Source: an uncultured Pirellulaceae bacterium
Lineage (GTDB): Bacteria > Planctomycetota > Planctomycetia > Pirellulales > Pirellulaceae
Direction: 5' to 3'
NCBI GenBank assembly: GCA_938083195.1
Contig: CALKCK010000036.1
Coordinates: forward strand, 1 to 64,000
DNA: 64,000 bases
Shown here: positions 44,842 to 53,895 of the stretch, one piece after another
Layout of the letters: the number at the start of each line of letters is the position of its first letter
Numbering within the stretch: position 1 is the stretch's first letter
Program-made: the position numbers and the translations under genes
Notes under the pieces: generated by a model
Told to the model about the DNA's origin: nothing
The model's input: the letters and a program-made list of their open reading frames with translations, nothing else
Databases searched by the model: none

Positions 44842-45927
44842 TCAAACTGACAAAATTCGGTCGACGAGTCGCTTTTTTTCAAGTTCGTCATCACCACAAA
44901 GCCATTGAATTACATTTTGAGACCAAATGGAATCATACTCTGACTCGTTGATGATTTCTCTTTCAATGGCAAGATCAAGGATTTTCCCTGGATAGGAAGA
45001 TTGAGGTTCCGATTCCATTTCGCCAAGTGGATAGGGATCGTCGAGTCCTAAAATCACCTGATTGGTACCTTGATTCTCAATTAGGAGTTTCAGAGAACCG
45101 GTATCGTGAACCAAGGTATCGAAAAAGATATTTTTATGACCGACCGCTTTGCGTGGATGCTGCATGCCTTCAAATAAATCTGGCCTGCCATCAAACCCCT
45201 GAATCCTACGACCCAAATTGATTTGAGCAAGCTGCCCGCCGTGAGCAAAACAAACACGCATGTTCGGAAACTTATCCTGGTATCCGTTTAAGGTCAAAAA
45301 ATGATAGGCATCTGCACACTGGGCTAACATCCAAATCAAATGAAATCGCCAAGCACGATTTTCGAGCTTTACGAATTTCTCTCCATCATAAGGATGGACT
45401 TCGACAGCTAAATTGTACCGACTGCAGAGCTCAAATATTTTTTCATTTTCTTCATCAAAAATGCACTGCCACGAACCAATCGTATCCATGTAATGGGTTG
45501 GCAAACAAAGTAACCGCAATCCAAGTTCCTCAACACAGCGCTGTATTTCCCACAACGCTCCATTGACGTACCCGGGATGAACCACAAACCCGCAAGTAAA
45601 TTTAGAAGGGTTTTCGCGCTGAATTCTTGCGTTGAAATCATTCTGGAATCGCAACGCTTTCTTCATGGTTTCCAAACGCAGTCCATTACCGTACAACTGC
45701 GATAGATTTAGGACGACAGCGTGATCGATCTTGTAACGTTCCATCCATTCCAGTTTTTCATCGAGAAAAAAACTGGAATCCGTTACCGGTCGCTTCCAGC
45801 CTTTTTGCAACATGTACTTTTTGTCCTGATCGACCCAAAAGATTTCATTGTCTTTTAAGAATTGCGGAATTTCTTCCGGATAAGGAAGCAGATGCGAATG
45901 CCCGTTAATACGAAGTTTGCGATCCAT
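44842..45927 (-). CDS. 2-amino-3-carboxymuconate-6-semialdehyde decarboxylase (ACMSD) family amidohydrolase
   Basis: The frame runs to 46095 and would overlap the divergent SDR gene, so I start at the ATG at 45927 (361 aa), which gives MDRKLRINGHSHLLPYPEE. His10 and His12 form the H-x-H metal site; His178 (VEVHPYDG), His229 (CFAHGGQ) and Asp296/297 (GLDDPYPLGE) follow. Their spacing matches the zinc ligands and catalytic residues of bacterial ACMSD (9, 11, 177, 228, 294 in the Pseudomonas enzyme). It decarboxylates the ring-cleavage product of 3-hydroxyanthranilate to 2-aminomuconate-6-semialdehyde, the substrate of the ALDH at 42205-43668. It is divergent from the SDR across 81 bp. An ACMSD-like decarboxylase of another acid is the alternative. 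Confidence 0.88.
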   Translation of the reverse strand: MDRKLRINGHSHLLPYPEEIPQFLKDNEIFWVDQDKKYMLQKGWKRPVTDSSFFLDEKLEWMERYKIDHAVVLNLSQLYGNGLRLETMKKALRFQNDFNARIQRENPSKFTCGFVVHPGYVNGALWEIQRCVEELGLRLLCLPTHYMDTIGSWQCIFDEENEKIFELCSRYNLAVEVHPYDGEKFVKLENRAWRFHLIWMLAQCADAYHFLTLNGYQDKFPNMRVCFAHGGQLAQINLGRRIQGFDGRPDLFEGMQHPRKAVGHKNIFFDTLVHDTGSLKLLIENQGTNQVILGLDDPYPLGEMESEPQSSYPGKILDLAIEREIINESEYDSIWSQNVIQWLCGDDELEKKRLVDRILSV

Positions 45928-46008
45928 TTGGGTTACAGAATATCTTTCGTTTCGAACGCGTATTAGAAAATGCCGTACAATGAAATATACCAATAAAAAG
46001 GAATCTGA

Positions 46009-46797
46009 ATGCAAATCGACTTGAAAAACAAGAATGCACTCGTCTGCGGCAGCACTCAAGGAATCGGGAAGGCTTCGGCTATCGCTCTCGCTCAATGTGG
46101 CGCTAACGTGACGCTCGTCGCCCGAGACGAACAGCGATTAATGCAAGCAAAAGACGAATTACCCAACCTCGATGGTCAGACTCACCAGTTTTTGGTTGCT
46201 GATTTCCAAAACCCGGATGCGCTTGCTGAAACGGTCCAGAAACAGCTCAACAGCACAACAGCCTTCCACATTCTGGTCAACAATACAGGTGGACCACCGG
46301 GCGGCGATATCTTTGGAGCGTCGCTGGTTGAGTTTGAAAATGCATTTACTCAACACCTTAAATGCAATCATCTACTCGCCCAAGCGGTTGTGCCGGGGAT
46401 GAAAGAGGCAGGTTTTGGACGAATCATTAATGTAATCTCAACTTCCGCAAAACAGCCACTCGATGGACTGGGAGTCTCCAATACCATCCGCGGGGCAGTT
46501 GCCAGTTGGTCCAAGACACTGGCCAACGAACTTGGCCCCTACGGCATTACAGTCAACAACATTCTTCCTGGAGCAACAGCCACCGAACGCCTCAGTTCTA
46601 TCATCGCTAATAAAGCCGAAAAAACCGGTAAGTCGACCGATGCCATCAGCGAAGCGATGAAGAACTCGATCCCGGCGAGACGATTTGCTGATCCTCGTGA
46701 AGTTGCGACAGCAATCGCATTCCTGGCGTCTGATCTGGCGTCTTACATCAACGGCATCAACTTGCCGGTCGATGGTGGTCGTACCAAATCGCTATAG
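46009..46797 (+). CDS. SDR-family oxidoreductase-like protein lacking the Tyr/Lys pair
   Basis: A 262-aa short-chain dehydrogenase/reductase-fold protein. The cofactor motif is GSTQGIGKA (14-22), a TGxxxGxG variant, and LVNNTGGP replaces the NNAG motif. Ser144 is at the catalytic Ser position, but the expected Tyr (13 residues later) is Ser157 and the expected Lys is Arg161 (SNTIRGAV). A classical Tyr-Lys mechanism is therefore absent. The C-terminal INGINLPVDGGRT is normal. A group of SDRs with this SNxxR signature is known, but I do not recall a proven activity. It is divergent from ACMSD with a shared 81-bp promoter region, so it likely works in the same aminomuconate pathway. AAAAGGA precedes the ATG. 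Confidence 0.82.
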   Translation: MQIDLKNKNALVCGSTQGIGKASAIALAQCGANVTLVARDEQRLMQAKDELPNLDGQTHQFLVADFQNPDALAETVQKQLNSTTAFHILVNNTGGPPGGDIFGASLVEFENAFTQHLKCNHLLAQAVVPGMKEAGFGRIINVISTSAKQPLDGLGVSNTIRGAVASWSKTLANELGPYGITVNNILPGATATERLSSIIANKAEKTGKSTDAISEAMKNSIPARRFADPREVATAIAFLASDLASYINGINLPVDGGRTKSL

Positions 46798-46813
46798 CCA
46801 TCCAACAAGTGGG

Positions 46814-47674
46814 CTACGGTATCCAATACAAGAGGAACAGCGACACGACCGCGATTGCGATCCCAACGTAGGTGCGTTTATTTAACTGTTCTTTTAACAA
46901 ACTCGTTGCGACGAGTGTTGTTAAAACAATTCCCCCCGCGCTAGTGACGGGGAAAACGATAAACCCCTCAAAATAATGAAGTGCCAATAACACGAAATAA
47001 GTTTGTAGATTATTGGAAATCCCCATCAAAAACCCGATGAACCACTCCATTGGCGTTGGCATACGCCTCCCGTAAATCAATACAATTAGCGATGGAATCG
47101 CTGCAATTGTGAACGCAGCCAAAATAAACGTTGGACGATGCTCGGGAGAACTAACGTGCTTGAAAGCCTCCTGTGAGAGGCGACTGAAGCCACACAAAAG
47201 AAAAAACGAAAATAAGACCAACGGCACCATCCAGCGAGACTTTGTTTCAAAATCGCTTGGATGAGGATTCTTTTGAGCACCAATGAGCGTCAATGCTAAT
47301 AGGGCCATGCCAATGCCAACGGACTGTACAAGATCTGGTTTTTCTTGCCAGACGATAGCCGCGAATGCAATCGGCATCAAAATCGAGAGAACGCTAACGA
47401 CCGTCGTCGTCGACGCACCTACTTTACGGATCGAGTAAATCGCAAAAAAGAAAGCTATAAAATAGACTGCTCCCATCGAGCCACCCGTCCAAAGAGCACC
47501 GAATGAAACAGGAGATAAATTAGAAAAAAAGAACACTGGAATGATAGAAACTGCAGCAACAATATAATTAATTGCTCCAATCGTAATGACATTTTCCTGT
47601 CTTCGAATTTGCGCCCATTTGATGAACAGCGTAAATGACGAAGCAAATACAACTTGTAATATCAGGTAAATCAT
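46814..47674 (-). CDS. EamA/DMT-superfamily transporter
   Basis: A 286-aa polytopic protein; the start is placed at Met14 of the frame (47674), where the first helix begins (MIYLILQVVFASSFTLFIKW). About ten hydrophobic segments form two EamA repeats. The conserved proximity of helices such as TVVSVLSILMPIAFAAIVWQ, followed by EKPDLVQSVGIGMALLAL, and VTSAGGIVLTTLVATSLLKEQ is typical of drug/metabolite exporters. It lies tail to tail with the SDR, 16 bases apart. A role in efflux of an intermediate or amino acid is possible, but the substrate is not deducible. The protein ends LLYWIP. Confidence 0.85.
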   Translation of the reverse strand: MIYLILQVVFASSFTLFIKWAQIRRQENVITIGAINYIVAAVSIIPVFFFSNLSPVSFGALWTGGSMGAVYFIAFFFAIYSIRKVGASTTTVVSVLSILMPIAFAAIVWQEKPDLVQSVGIGMALLALTLIGAQKNPHPSDFETKSRWMVPLVLFSFFLLCGFSRLSQEAFKHVSSPEHRPTFILAAFTIAAIPSLIVLIYGRRMPTPMEWFIGFLMGISNNLQTYFVLLALHYFEGFIVFPVTSAGGIVLTTLVATSLLKEQLNKRTYVGIAIAVVSLFLLYWIP

Positions 47675-47903
47675 AGAGTTAAAGATATAAATTACGCGCT
47701 GGAAATTCCTCAAAAATCGATGCTCAGCCTAAACGACACACTGAAAAACGTCGACCTGCAACACGATTTAAATCAAAAACAAAATCGAGCGAAGTCAAAA
47801 CATCCTCCAATCACCTCAAAAGCGTTCAAAGTAGTAGTATTCAAACCTCGAATTCCTACAATAACCTCAAACATCCGCTGTCCATTATCCGTAGCTCTAA
47901 ATC

Positions 47904-49364
47904 ATGAATGAAGCCGCAACCCGTCTCGAACCAAACGCTGTCTGGACCCATTTCGAAGAACTGAACGCTGTCCCAAGGCCTTCTAAAAAAGAAGGCCGCG
48001 TCATCGAATTTATGAAACAGTTCGGAGAGGGTTTAAATCTGGAAACCATTGTAGATGACATTGGCAATGTGATTATTCGCAAGCCCGCTACGCCCGGAAT
48101 GGAAGATTGCCAAGGTGTGATTCTTCAGGGTCATCTCGATATGGTTCATCAAAAGAATGCCGATACTGTTTTCGATTTCGAGACCGAAGGAATTCGATCT
48201 GTCATCACAGACGATGGGTGGCTTACCGCCGAAGGAACAACACTCGGTGCAGACAACGGGATGGGAGTTGCCTCGATTATGGCAGTACTGTCCGCGACTG
48301 ATATCGAACATGGACAGGTCGAAGCGCTATTCACCATTGATGAAGAAACTGGAATGACCGGTGCCTTCAAACTTCAACCGGGGATCCTAACCGGATCGAT
48401 TCTCTTAAACACCGACACCGAAGACGAAGGAGAACTGTGCATTGGTTGCGCAGGTGGAATCGATACAAATATCAAAGCGAACTACGAGCAGGTGCCTTTA
48501 GGTGAGGGAACCGCATTCAAAATTTCGGTCAAAGGATTACGGGGCGGGCATTCCGGATGTGAAATTCATCTCGGTCGCGGAAACGCCAACAAAATCATGA
48601 ACCGTCTACTCTGGGAAGGCGCAAAGAATTTTGGGCTTAGAATCGCATCTCTCGACGGTGGCAGTTTAAGAAACGCGATTCCTCGTGAGTCGTTTGCAAT
48701 TGTCGTCGTCGATTCCGATCAAGTTGATCCGTTTAAGAAATACATTGCAGAGACTATCGGTGTTATTCAAACCGAGCTCATTCGAACCGAACCCGACCTA
48801 ATGGCGTCCATCGAACCAGCACCCCCAGTTGACTCGGTAATGGATGCAACTTCTCAAAAAAATCTAATTCACGCGATCTACGCTGCTCCTTGCGGTGTTG
48901 CCCGGATGAGCGATGAGATGCCGGGCCTGGTAGAAACTTCTACCAGTCTCGCTAGAGTGCTGGTTGAGTCAGGCTCCATTTTGGTTCAGTTTTTAACACG
49001 AAGCAGTGTCGAGACGGCACGTGATGACCTTGCGAAAACGATCGAATCAGCTTTCCAAGTTGCGGGAGCTAATGTCGAACATGCCGGTGGCTACCCAGGC
49101 TGGAAGCCCAATGCCGATTCAGAGATTCTACGACAAATGACGCAGATTTATTCTGACCTGTTCGGCGTTGAACCAACCGTCAATGCCGTCCATGCTGGGC
49201 TTGAATGTGGCATTATCGGTAGCGTATATCCAGGACTGGATATGATTTCTTTTGGACCAACTATCAAGAACCCGCACTCACCCGATGAAAAGTGCGAGAT
49301 TGCAAGTGTAAAAAAATATTGGGATTACTTGGTCGCCACACTGCGACAAATCCCAAAAAAATAA
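47904..49364 (+). CDS. pepD: Aminoacyl-histidine dipeptidase (cytosol non-specific dipeptidase, M20)
   Basis: A 486-aa M20-family metallopeptidase that cleaves dipeptides, including Xaa-His. His77 and Asp79 in LQGHLDMVHQKN, Asp117 in LGADNGMGVA and the Glu pair in TIDEETGMTGAF form the di-zinc centre. VKGLRGGHSGCEIHLGRGNA is the dimerisation lid signature. GLECGIIGSVYPGLDMISFGP and NPHSPDEKCEI supply the last ligands. The length and motifs match E. coli PepD. It is cytoplasmic and has no signal peptide. It converges on the DUF1501 gene, 46 bases away; a palindrome in that gap (49389-49409) lacks a T-run. Confidence 0.94.
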   Translation: MNEAATRLEPNAVWTHFEELNAVPRPSKKEGRVIEFMKQFGEGLNLETIVDDIGNVIIRKPATPGMEDCQGVILQGHLDMVHQKNADTVFDFETEGIRSVITDDGWLTAEGTTLGADNGMGVASIMAVLSATDIEHGQVEALFTIDEETGMTGAFKLQPGILTGSILLNTDTEDEGELCIGCAGGIDTNIKANYEQVPLGEGTAFKISVKGLRGGHSGCEIHLGRGNANKIMNRLLWEGAKNFGLRIASLDGGSLRNAIPRESFAIVVVDSDQVDPFKKYIAETIGVIQTELIRTEPDLMASIEPAPPVDSVMDATSQKNLIHAIYAAPCGVARMSDEMPGLVETSTSLARVLVESGSILVQFLTRSSVETARDDLAKTIESAFQVAGANVEHAGGYPGWKPNADSEILRQMTQIYSDLFGVEPTVNAVHAGLECGIIGSVYPGLDMISFGPTIKNPHSPDEKCEIASVKKYWDYLVATLRQIPKK

Positions 49365-49410
49365 GGCTCTGAAGTTAAAGCTATCTCTACTTAAGTTAGA
49401 ACCTTAAGTC

Positions 49411-50901
49411 TCAGGTACGGTTGAGAACCTGCTTGATGACGTTGCCATGCACGTCGGTCAGCCGGCGTTCAATCCCATCGTGATAAAAGCTCAATCGCTC
49501 GTGATCGAGACCTAAGAGATGGAGGATTGTGGCGTGAAAATCATAAACGGAAACGACATCTTCTACTGCTTTGTAACTGAACTCGTCCGTCGCACCAAAA
49601 CTGAATCCTTTTTTAACTCCAGCTCCAGCTAACCAGGCAGTGAAGCCCGATGGATTATGATCCCGGCCGCTCGCTCCTGCTTGGAACGTCGGCATTCGAC
49701 CAAATTCGGTACACCAAACGACCAGAGTGTCTTCGAGCAACCCTCTTTGTTTAAGGTCTTTCAAAAGCCCTGCGACAGGCTGGTCGAGTATCTGGCCGTG
49801 GACGGCATATTGTTTTTCAAGGAATTTATGGCCATCCCAATTGCTCGTTCCTTCGCCACCGGTCTGGTAAGCGCCGTTAAACAACTGGACAAAGCGAACA
49901 CCTTTTTCAACCAAACGCCTCGCCAAAATACAATTCTTTGCAAAGCTAGATTTCAGCTCATTAGTTGAATCGTTCGCACCGTACAAAGACAAGATATGCT
50001 CCGGCTCTGTCGACAAATCACTAATTTCTGGAACGCTCAATTGCATTTTTGCTGCTAGTTCGTAACTCGCAATCCGCGCCGCTAATTCCGTGTCCCCCGG
50101 GAACTGAGCTAAATGCCGCTCGTTCATTCGCCTCAAAAATGCGCGGGTAGCAGCATCCTCCCGATTAGAAATACCCCCCGGTCGTGCAAGATTCCGAATA
50201 GGATTGGCGGCGTTAAAATCAGTGCCCTGAAATACAGCGGGTAAAAAACCAGGTCCCCAGTTGTTGACACTGGACTGTGGCGTACCGCGTGGATCCGGGA
50301 TCGCGACAAAGGCCGGCAGTTCATTGCTCTCACTTCCCAGCGCATAGGTCGCCCAAGCACCGATACTGGGGAAACCATCAAGCGTGAAACCGGTCGACAT
50401 AAAATTCTCACCCGGCCCATGTGTGTTCGTCTTTCCTGTCAGCGAATGCAGAAAACAAATCTCATCCGCCATCTCGCCAATGTGATCGACTAACGTCGAA
50501 ACCATCTTGCCGCTTTCGCCGCGTGGCTTAAATTCCCAAGGACTTTTTTGCAAACTACCCTGCGCCCCCTGAAACGTGACAACTTTTTCCCCGGGCATTG
50601 CCTGACCGTGCATCCGGATCAATTCCGGTTTGTAATCAAAGGTATCTATTTGGCTGCAAGCTCCAGCACAAAAGATCATGATTACATTCTTGGCCGCGGC
50701 GGGGAAATGGGGTTGCCGCGCCAATGCTGGCTGTTCAGGTGAAAATTTTGGGCGAATCGGTAATTTCTTCTCATCAACATTCGCTAGTAAACGTTCGGAG
50801 GCAAGCAATTGTGTAAGTGCAATCCCGCTTAAGCCAGTCATCGTATTGGATAGAAACGAACGACGGTTCAAAAGATGGGACGGTTTTAATCTTGGTTTCA
50901 C
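49411..50901 (-). CDS. DUF1501 family secreted protein
   Basis: A 496-aa protein with a Tat-like N-terminus ([20 protein letters not shown]). DUF1501 proteins belong to the alkaline phosphatase/sulfatase-like superfamily and are abundant in Planctomycetes, with no established activity. Recognisable segments are [20 protein letters not shown] near the N-terminus, [59 protein letters not shown] and [21 protein letters not shown]. It lies 3 nt after the PSD1 gene on the same strand, so the two are co-transcribed. This DUF1501-PSD1 pairing parallels the DUF1552-DUF1592 pair at 23.8-27.7 kb. A role in export or processing of a glycan has been suggested for such pairs only on genomic grounds. Confidence 0.9.
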   Translation of the reverse strand: MKPRLKPSHLLNRRSFLSNTMTGLSGIALTQLLASERLLANVDEKKLPIRPKFSPEQPALARQPHFPAAAKNVIMIFCAGACSQIDTFDYKPELIRMHGQAMPGEKVVTFQGAQGSLQKSPWEFKPRGESGKMVSTLVDHIGEMADEICFLHSLTGKTNTHGPGENFMSTGFTLDGFPSIGAWATYALGSESNELPAFVAIPDPRGTPQSSVNNWGPGFLPAVFQGTDFNAANPIRNLARPGGISNREDAATRAFLRRMNERHLAQFPGDTELAARIASYELAAKMQLSVPEISDLSTEPEHILSLYGANDSTNELKSSFAKNCILARRLVEKGVRFVQLFNGAYQTGGEGTSNWDGHKFLEKQYAVHGQILDQPVAGLLKDLKQRGLLEDTLVVWCTEFGRMPTFQAGASGRDHNPSGFTAWLAGAGVKKGFSFGATDEFSYKAVEDVVSVYDFHATILHLLGLDHERLSFYHDGIERRLTDVHGNVIKQVLNRT

Positions 50902-50904
50902 AGG

Positions 50905-53751
50905 TCACCTTACGAATAGAAACTCATTCGAATTTAAGATAGCTCGACAAAAAGATGCCAAACCAAATTGTTGTATCAATGCTCTCGCATCCTCCAGTTC
51001 CCCTGTCGTTGGAGTTCTTGCAAATGCTAAATTAAACGCGTGATTAATCTGATCATTTGCCTGACTTCCTGCCTCTTGGATTAACCGTTGAGACAAAAAT
51101 TTCGCTTGCTCAATAATGAACTTACTATTGAGCATATTTAGCGACTGCAACGCCGTTGTCGATTGGTTTCGATTCGGAATTGTCTGGCCTCCGTCTGGAC
51201 AATCGAATACCCCAAACACTTCATCCTGCTCTTGACGAATTTTGGTCATGTAAATCATCCGCCGGAAATGCTCAGGTCCAAAACTTTCCAAAGGAAAATA
51301 ATGATGAACGTTCTCGCGATCAATCCTGAATAACAAAAACCCCGGACCTCCCGCTTGTAGATTTAGTTTCCCTGTAAGTTGCAATACGCAATCTCGAATC
51401 GCTTCGGCTTCAAGTCTCTTCAATGGAAATCGCCACAACAATTTACAATCGGCATCTTTGGCAAGCGCTTCCGGTCGTGGTTGACTCGACTGCTGAAAAG
51501 TACTTGAGGATAAAATTTCGCGGTGCAGCCATTTCAAAGACCACTCATTTTCCATGAATCGAATCGCCAGCCAATCCAAAAGTTCCGGATGGCTCGGGGC
51601 AGCTCCGTTTTTTCCCAAATCACTCGGAGTCGCAACCAGCCCACGGCCAAAATGGTAATGCCATACACGATTAACAATAACGCGAGCCGTTAGCGGATTA
51701 TTCTCAGAAGCGATCCACTTGGCTAACTTAAGCCGCCGGCTATGCTCAGGCTCATCCGATTTCATCCCCAGCGTCCCGAGGACGGCCAGAGCATCCGGAT
51801 AAACTTCTTCTCGGGGAGAAAGTGGATCGCCACGGTAAAGACGTTTAATAACCGGTGGTTGAGAAAAATTACCGATATAGGCGGTTGGGATCGATTGGAC
51901 TAGCTCAGCAAGCTGCGAGTCCGTTTGTTTTAACAGCGTCAACAATTTTCTCGCTTTCGACGCATCCTCTTTTGAAAGACGACCAATTGTATCCAAATCT
52001 AATCCAATCGCATTAGATGGACGTCTCGACGAACCTGAAACCCGTTGATAGCTTTTCCCATCCATCGAAACTTCGATGATGTAGCCTGTCGCTAAACGGT
52101 CTGCGTAGGCACCGTTCCTTTCTCGTCCCCACACGACTTGATCAATCGTGATCGAGCCTGGCAATTCGATCTCTACCCAACCCGCGCCCTTCTGATTCGA
52201 TATCCAACTGAAGTCATTTCCATATTTGCCATCATTAAGATGTTCCAACTTGTGTTTTGGGTTGTTCTGGTAGTCTCCTGATGAGCGAATCTTACACCCG
52301 CTCGATGCCAACGCGACATTTTTCTGATCTTGATGTGAGAACACTTCCAATTCATCGAGACATGGCTCCGCGCCATTCGTTCGAAAAATTTCGAATCGAA
52401 TATACTTTGCCTCGATAGGTGGAAAACTGTCGACGTTCTTTATGGCGTTAACCACTGGCAAATTAACCGCGTTAGCCTCGGTCGAGGGAAGTTTATTTTT
52501 AAGTTCGGCAATTTCTTTCTGATAAGACATTCGCTCCGTTTCGAGTACGTCTATCGACTCTCGAACCGCTGGATCGAAATGCTCTTTCAGCCTTCGCTCT
52601 CCATGCCGAACCCCCCCAAACACTGCCTGAAGTGAGTAGTAATCCGATTGCAGAATGGGATCAAATTTATGATTGTGACATCGAGCACATCCGACGGTTA
52701 AACCCAAAAACGTCGTGCTGGTGGTGTTCACATAATCGGCTAACTCATCCTCCCGCTGCATGAGAGTCAAATTTTTGTCCGGACTCTTTACAATGTCGTA
52801 AGCTCCTCCAACTAAGAATCCCGTTCCGACATCCGCTCCAACTGAATCGCCGGCAATCTGTTCGATAATAAAATCTTGGTAGGACTTATCGTTGTTAAAA
52901 GCGTCAATCACATAGTCTCGATAGTAATAGGCATTCGCCCGATCTCGATTGACTTCGTAGCCAGTCGATTCGCCAAAGCGGACGACATCGAGCCAATGGC
53001 GCGCCCAGCGTTCGCCATAATGAGGACTGGCTAAAACTCGGCCGATCAATTTCGAATACGCGACTTCGGACTCATCAGTTACAAATTCCCGAACCTCTTC
53101 AGGCGTGGGTTGAAGCCCAACCATGTTCAGATAGACTCGGCGAATCAGCGTCGTTCGATCGGCTGGCAACGATGGCTGGAGGCTGTGCTCTTGGAGCCGC
53201 TGGCTGACAAATTGATCTATTGTCCCCTGGATTGGGAAATCGACTGGCAACGGCCACTGGACTTTGGGAGGGACAGAATCAACCACCGGCTGAAAGGACC
53301 AGTGATCTGTTTTAATTTGTTGCCGCCCTGAACCCATTGCTGATTCGTTAGCCAAATCATCGGGCCAAATGGCCCCTTCATCTATCCATTGGCCAATGAT
53401 TTCAATCTCTTTTTGGTTGAGCGATTGCTCGGAGTCGGGCGGAGGCATTCGCTCGCCATCATCAGCGCCACTAATGAAAAGAAACAACGGGCTGTGTTTT
53501 CGATCGCCCATTTGAATTGGCCGATCACCGCGATCACCAATACCCATCGCCGCACTTTTGACGTCTAACCGATATTCACTTTCTTGAGCCTCGGGTCCAT
53601 GACAAGAATAGCAATACTTTTCAAAAACAGGCTGTACTTGATCGGCAAAACTAATCTTCGTCTGATCCTGTCCAAATCCGATGTGTGACAGTAAATTGAG
53701 AAAGAAAACTACGCCAAGGCAAAGTTGATAAATTGCATTACGTTGAATCAT
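50905..53751 (-). CDS. PSD1 and DUF1549/DUF1553 planctomycete cytochrome-type protein with discoidin-like insert
   Basis: A 948-aa exported protein. After a signal peptide (about 8-27), the haem motif C47-YS-C50-H51 starts the planctomycete cytochrome domain. DUF1549 covers about 180-390 (FVSQRLQEHSLQPSLPADR, GLQPTPEE, then RWARHWLDVVRFGESTGYE, and CARCHNHKFDPI with a second CxxCH). DUF1553 occupies the C-terminal 300 residues (LARVIVNR-type motif TARVIVNRVWHYHFGRGLV, and SLKWLHREILSSSTFQQSS). Between them (about 440-570) is a F5/8-type C (discoidin) segment with YIRFEIFRTNG and WVEIELPGSITIDQVVWGR, likely carbohydrate-binding. The stop lies 3 nt before the DUF1501 start. Function is unknown; haem and glycan-binding parts suggest a surface redox enzyme. 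Confidence 0.9.
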   Translation of the reverse strand: MIQRNAIYQLCLGVVFFLNLLSHIGFGQDQTKISFADQVQPVFEKYCYSCHGPEAQESEYRLDVKSAAMGIGDRGDRPIQMGDRKHSPLFLFISGADDGERMPPPDSEQSLNQKEIEIIGQWIDEGAIWPDDLANESAMGSGRQQIKTDHWSFQPVVDSVPPKVQWPLPVDFPIQGTIDQFVSQRLQEHSLQPSLPADRTTLIRRVYLNMVGLQPTPEEVREFVTDESEVAYSKLIGRVLASPHYGERWARHWLDVVRFGESTGYEVNRDRANAYYYRDYVIDAFNNDKSYQDFIIEQIAGDSVGADVGTGFLVGGAYDIVKSPDKNLTLMQREDELADYVNTTSTTFLGLTVGCARCHNHKFDPILQSDYYSLQAVFGGVRHGERRLKEHFDPAVRESIDVLETERMSYQKEIAELKNKLPSTEANAVNLPVVNAIKNVDSFPPIEAKYIRFEIFRTNGAEPCLDELEVFSHQDQKNVALASSGCKIRSSGDYQNNPKHKLEHLNDGKYGNDFSWISNQKGAGWVEIELPGSITIDQVVWGRERNGAYADRLATGYIIEVSMDGKSYQRVSGSSRRPSNAIGLDLDTIGRLSKEDASKARKLLTLLKQTDSQLAELVQSIPTAYIGNFSQPPVIKRLYRGDPLSPREEVYPDALAVLGTLGMKSDEPEHSRRLKLAKWIASENNPLTARVIVNRVWHYHFGRGLVATPSDLGKNGAAPSHPELLDWLAIRFMENEWSLKWLHREILSSSTFQQSSQPRPEALAKDADCKLLWRFPLKRLEAEAIRDCVLQLTGKLNLQAGGPGFLLFRIDRENVHHYFPLESFGPEHFRRMIYMTKIRQEQDEVFGVFDCPDGGQTIPNRNQSTTALQSLNMLNSKFIIEQAKFLSQRLIQEAGSQANDQINHAFNLAFARTPTTGELEDARALIQQFGLASFCRAILNSNEFLFVR

Positions 53752-53895
53752 ACAAGTTTCCCAGCAACCGTTTGGTTAAAATCGATTCTTCCGCTTCCAG
53801 ATATCTCAACAGATATCTCAATTCGAGACCTGACAACATTCAGCCCGAATCAACACTTCTTTCCATCGCCAATTATAAATCAATTAAGGTTTCAA

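Noticed and set aside
49389..49409. Palindrome ACTTAAG/CTTAAGT between pepD and DUF1501 as a terminator
   Set aside because: AT-rich arms of only 7 bp, no GC core and no T-run on either strand.
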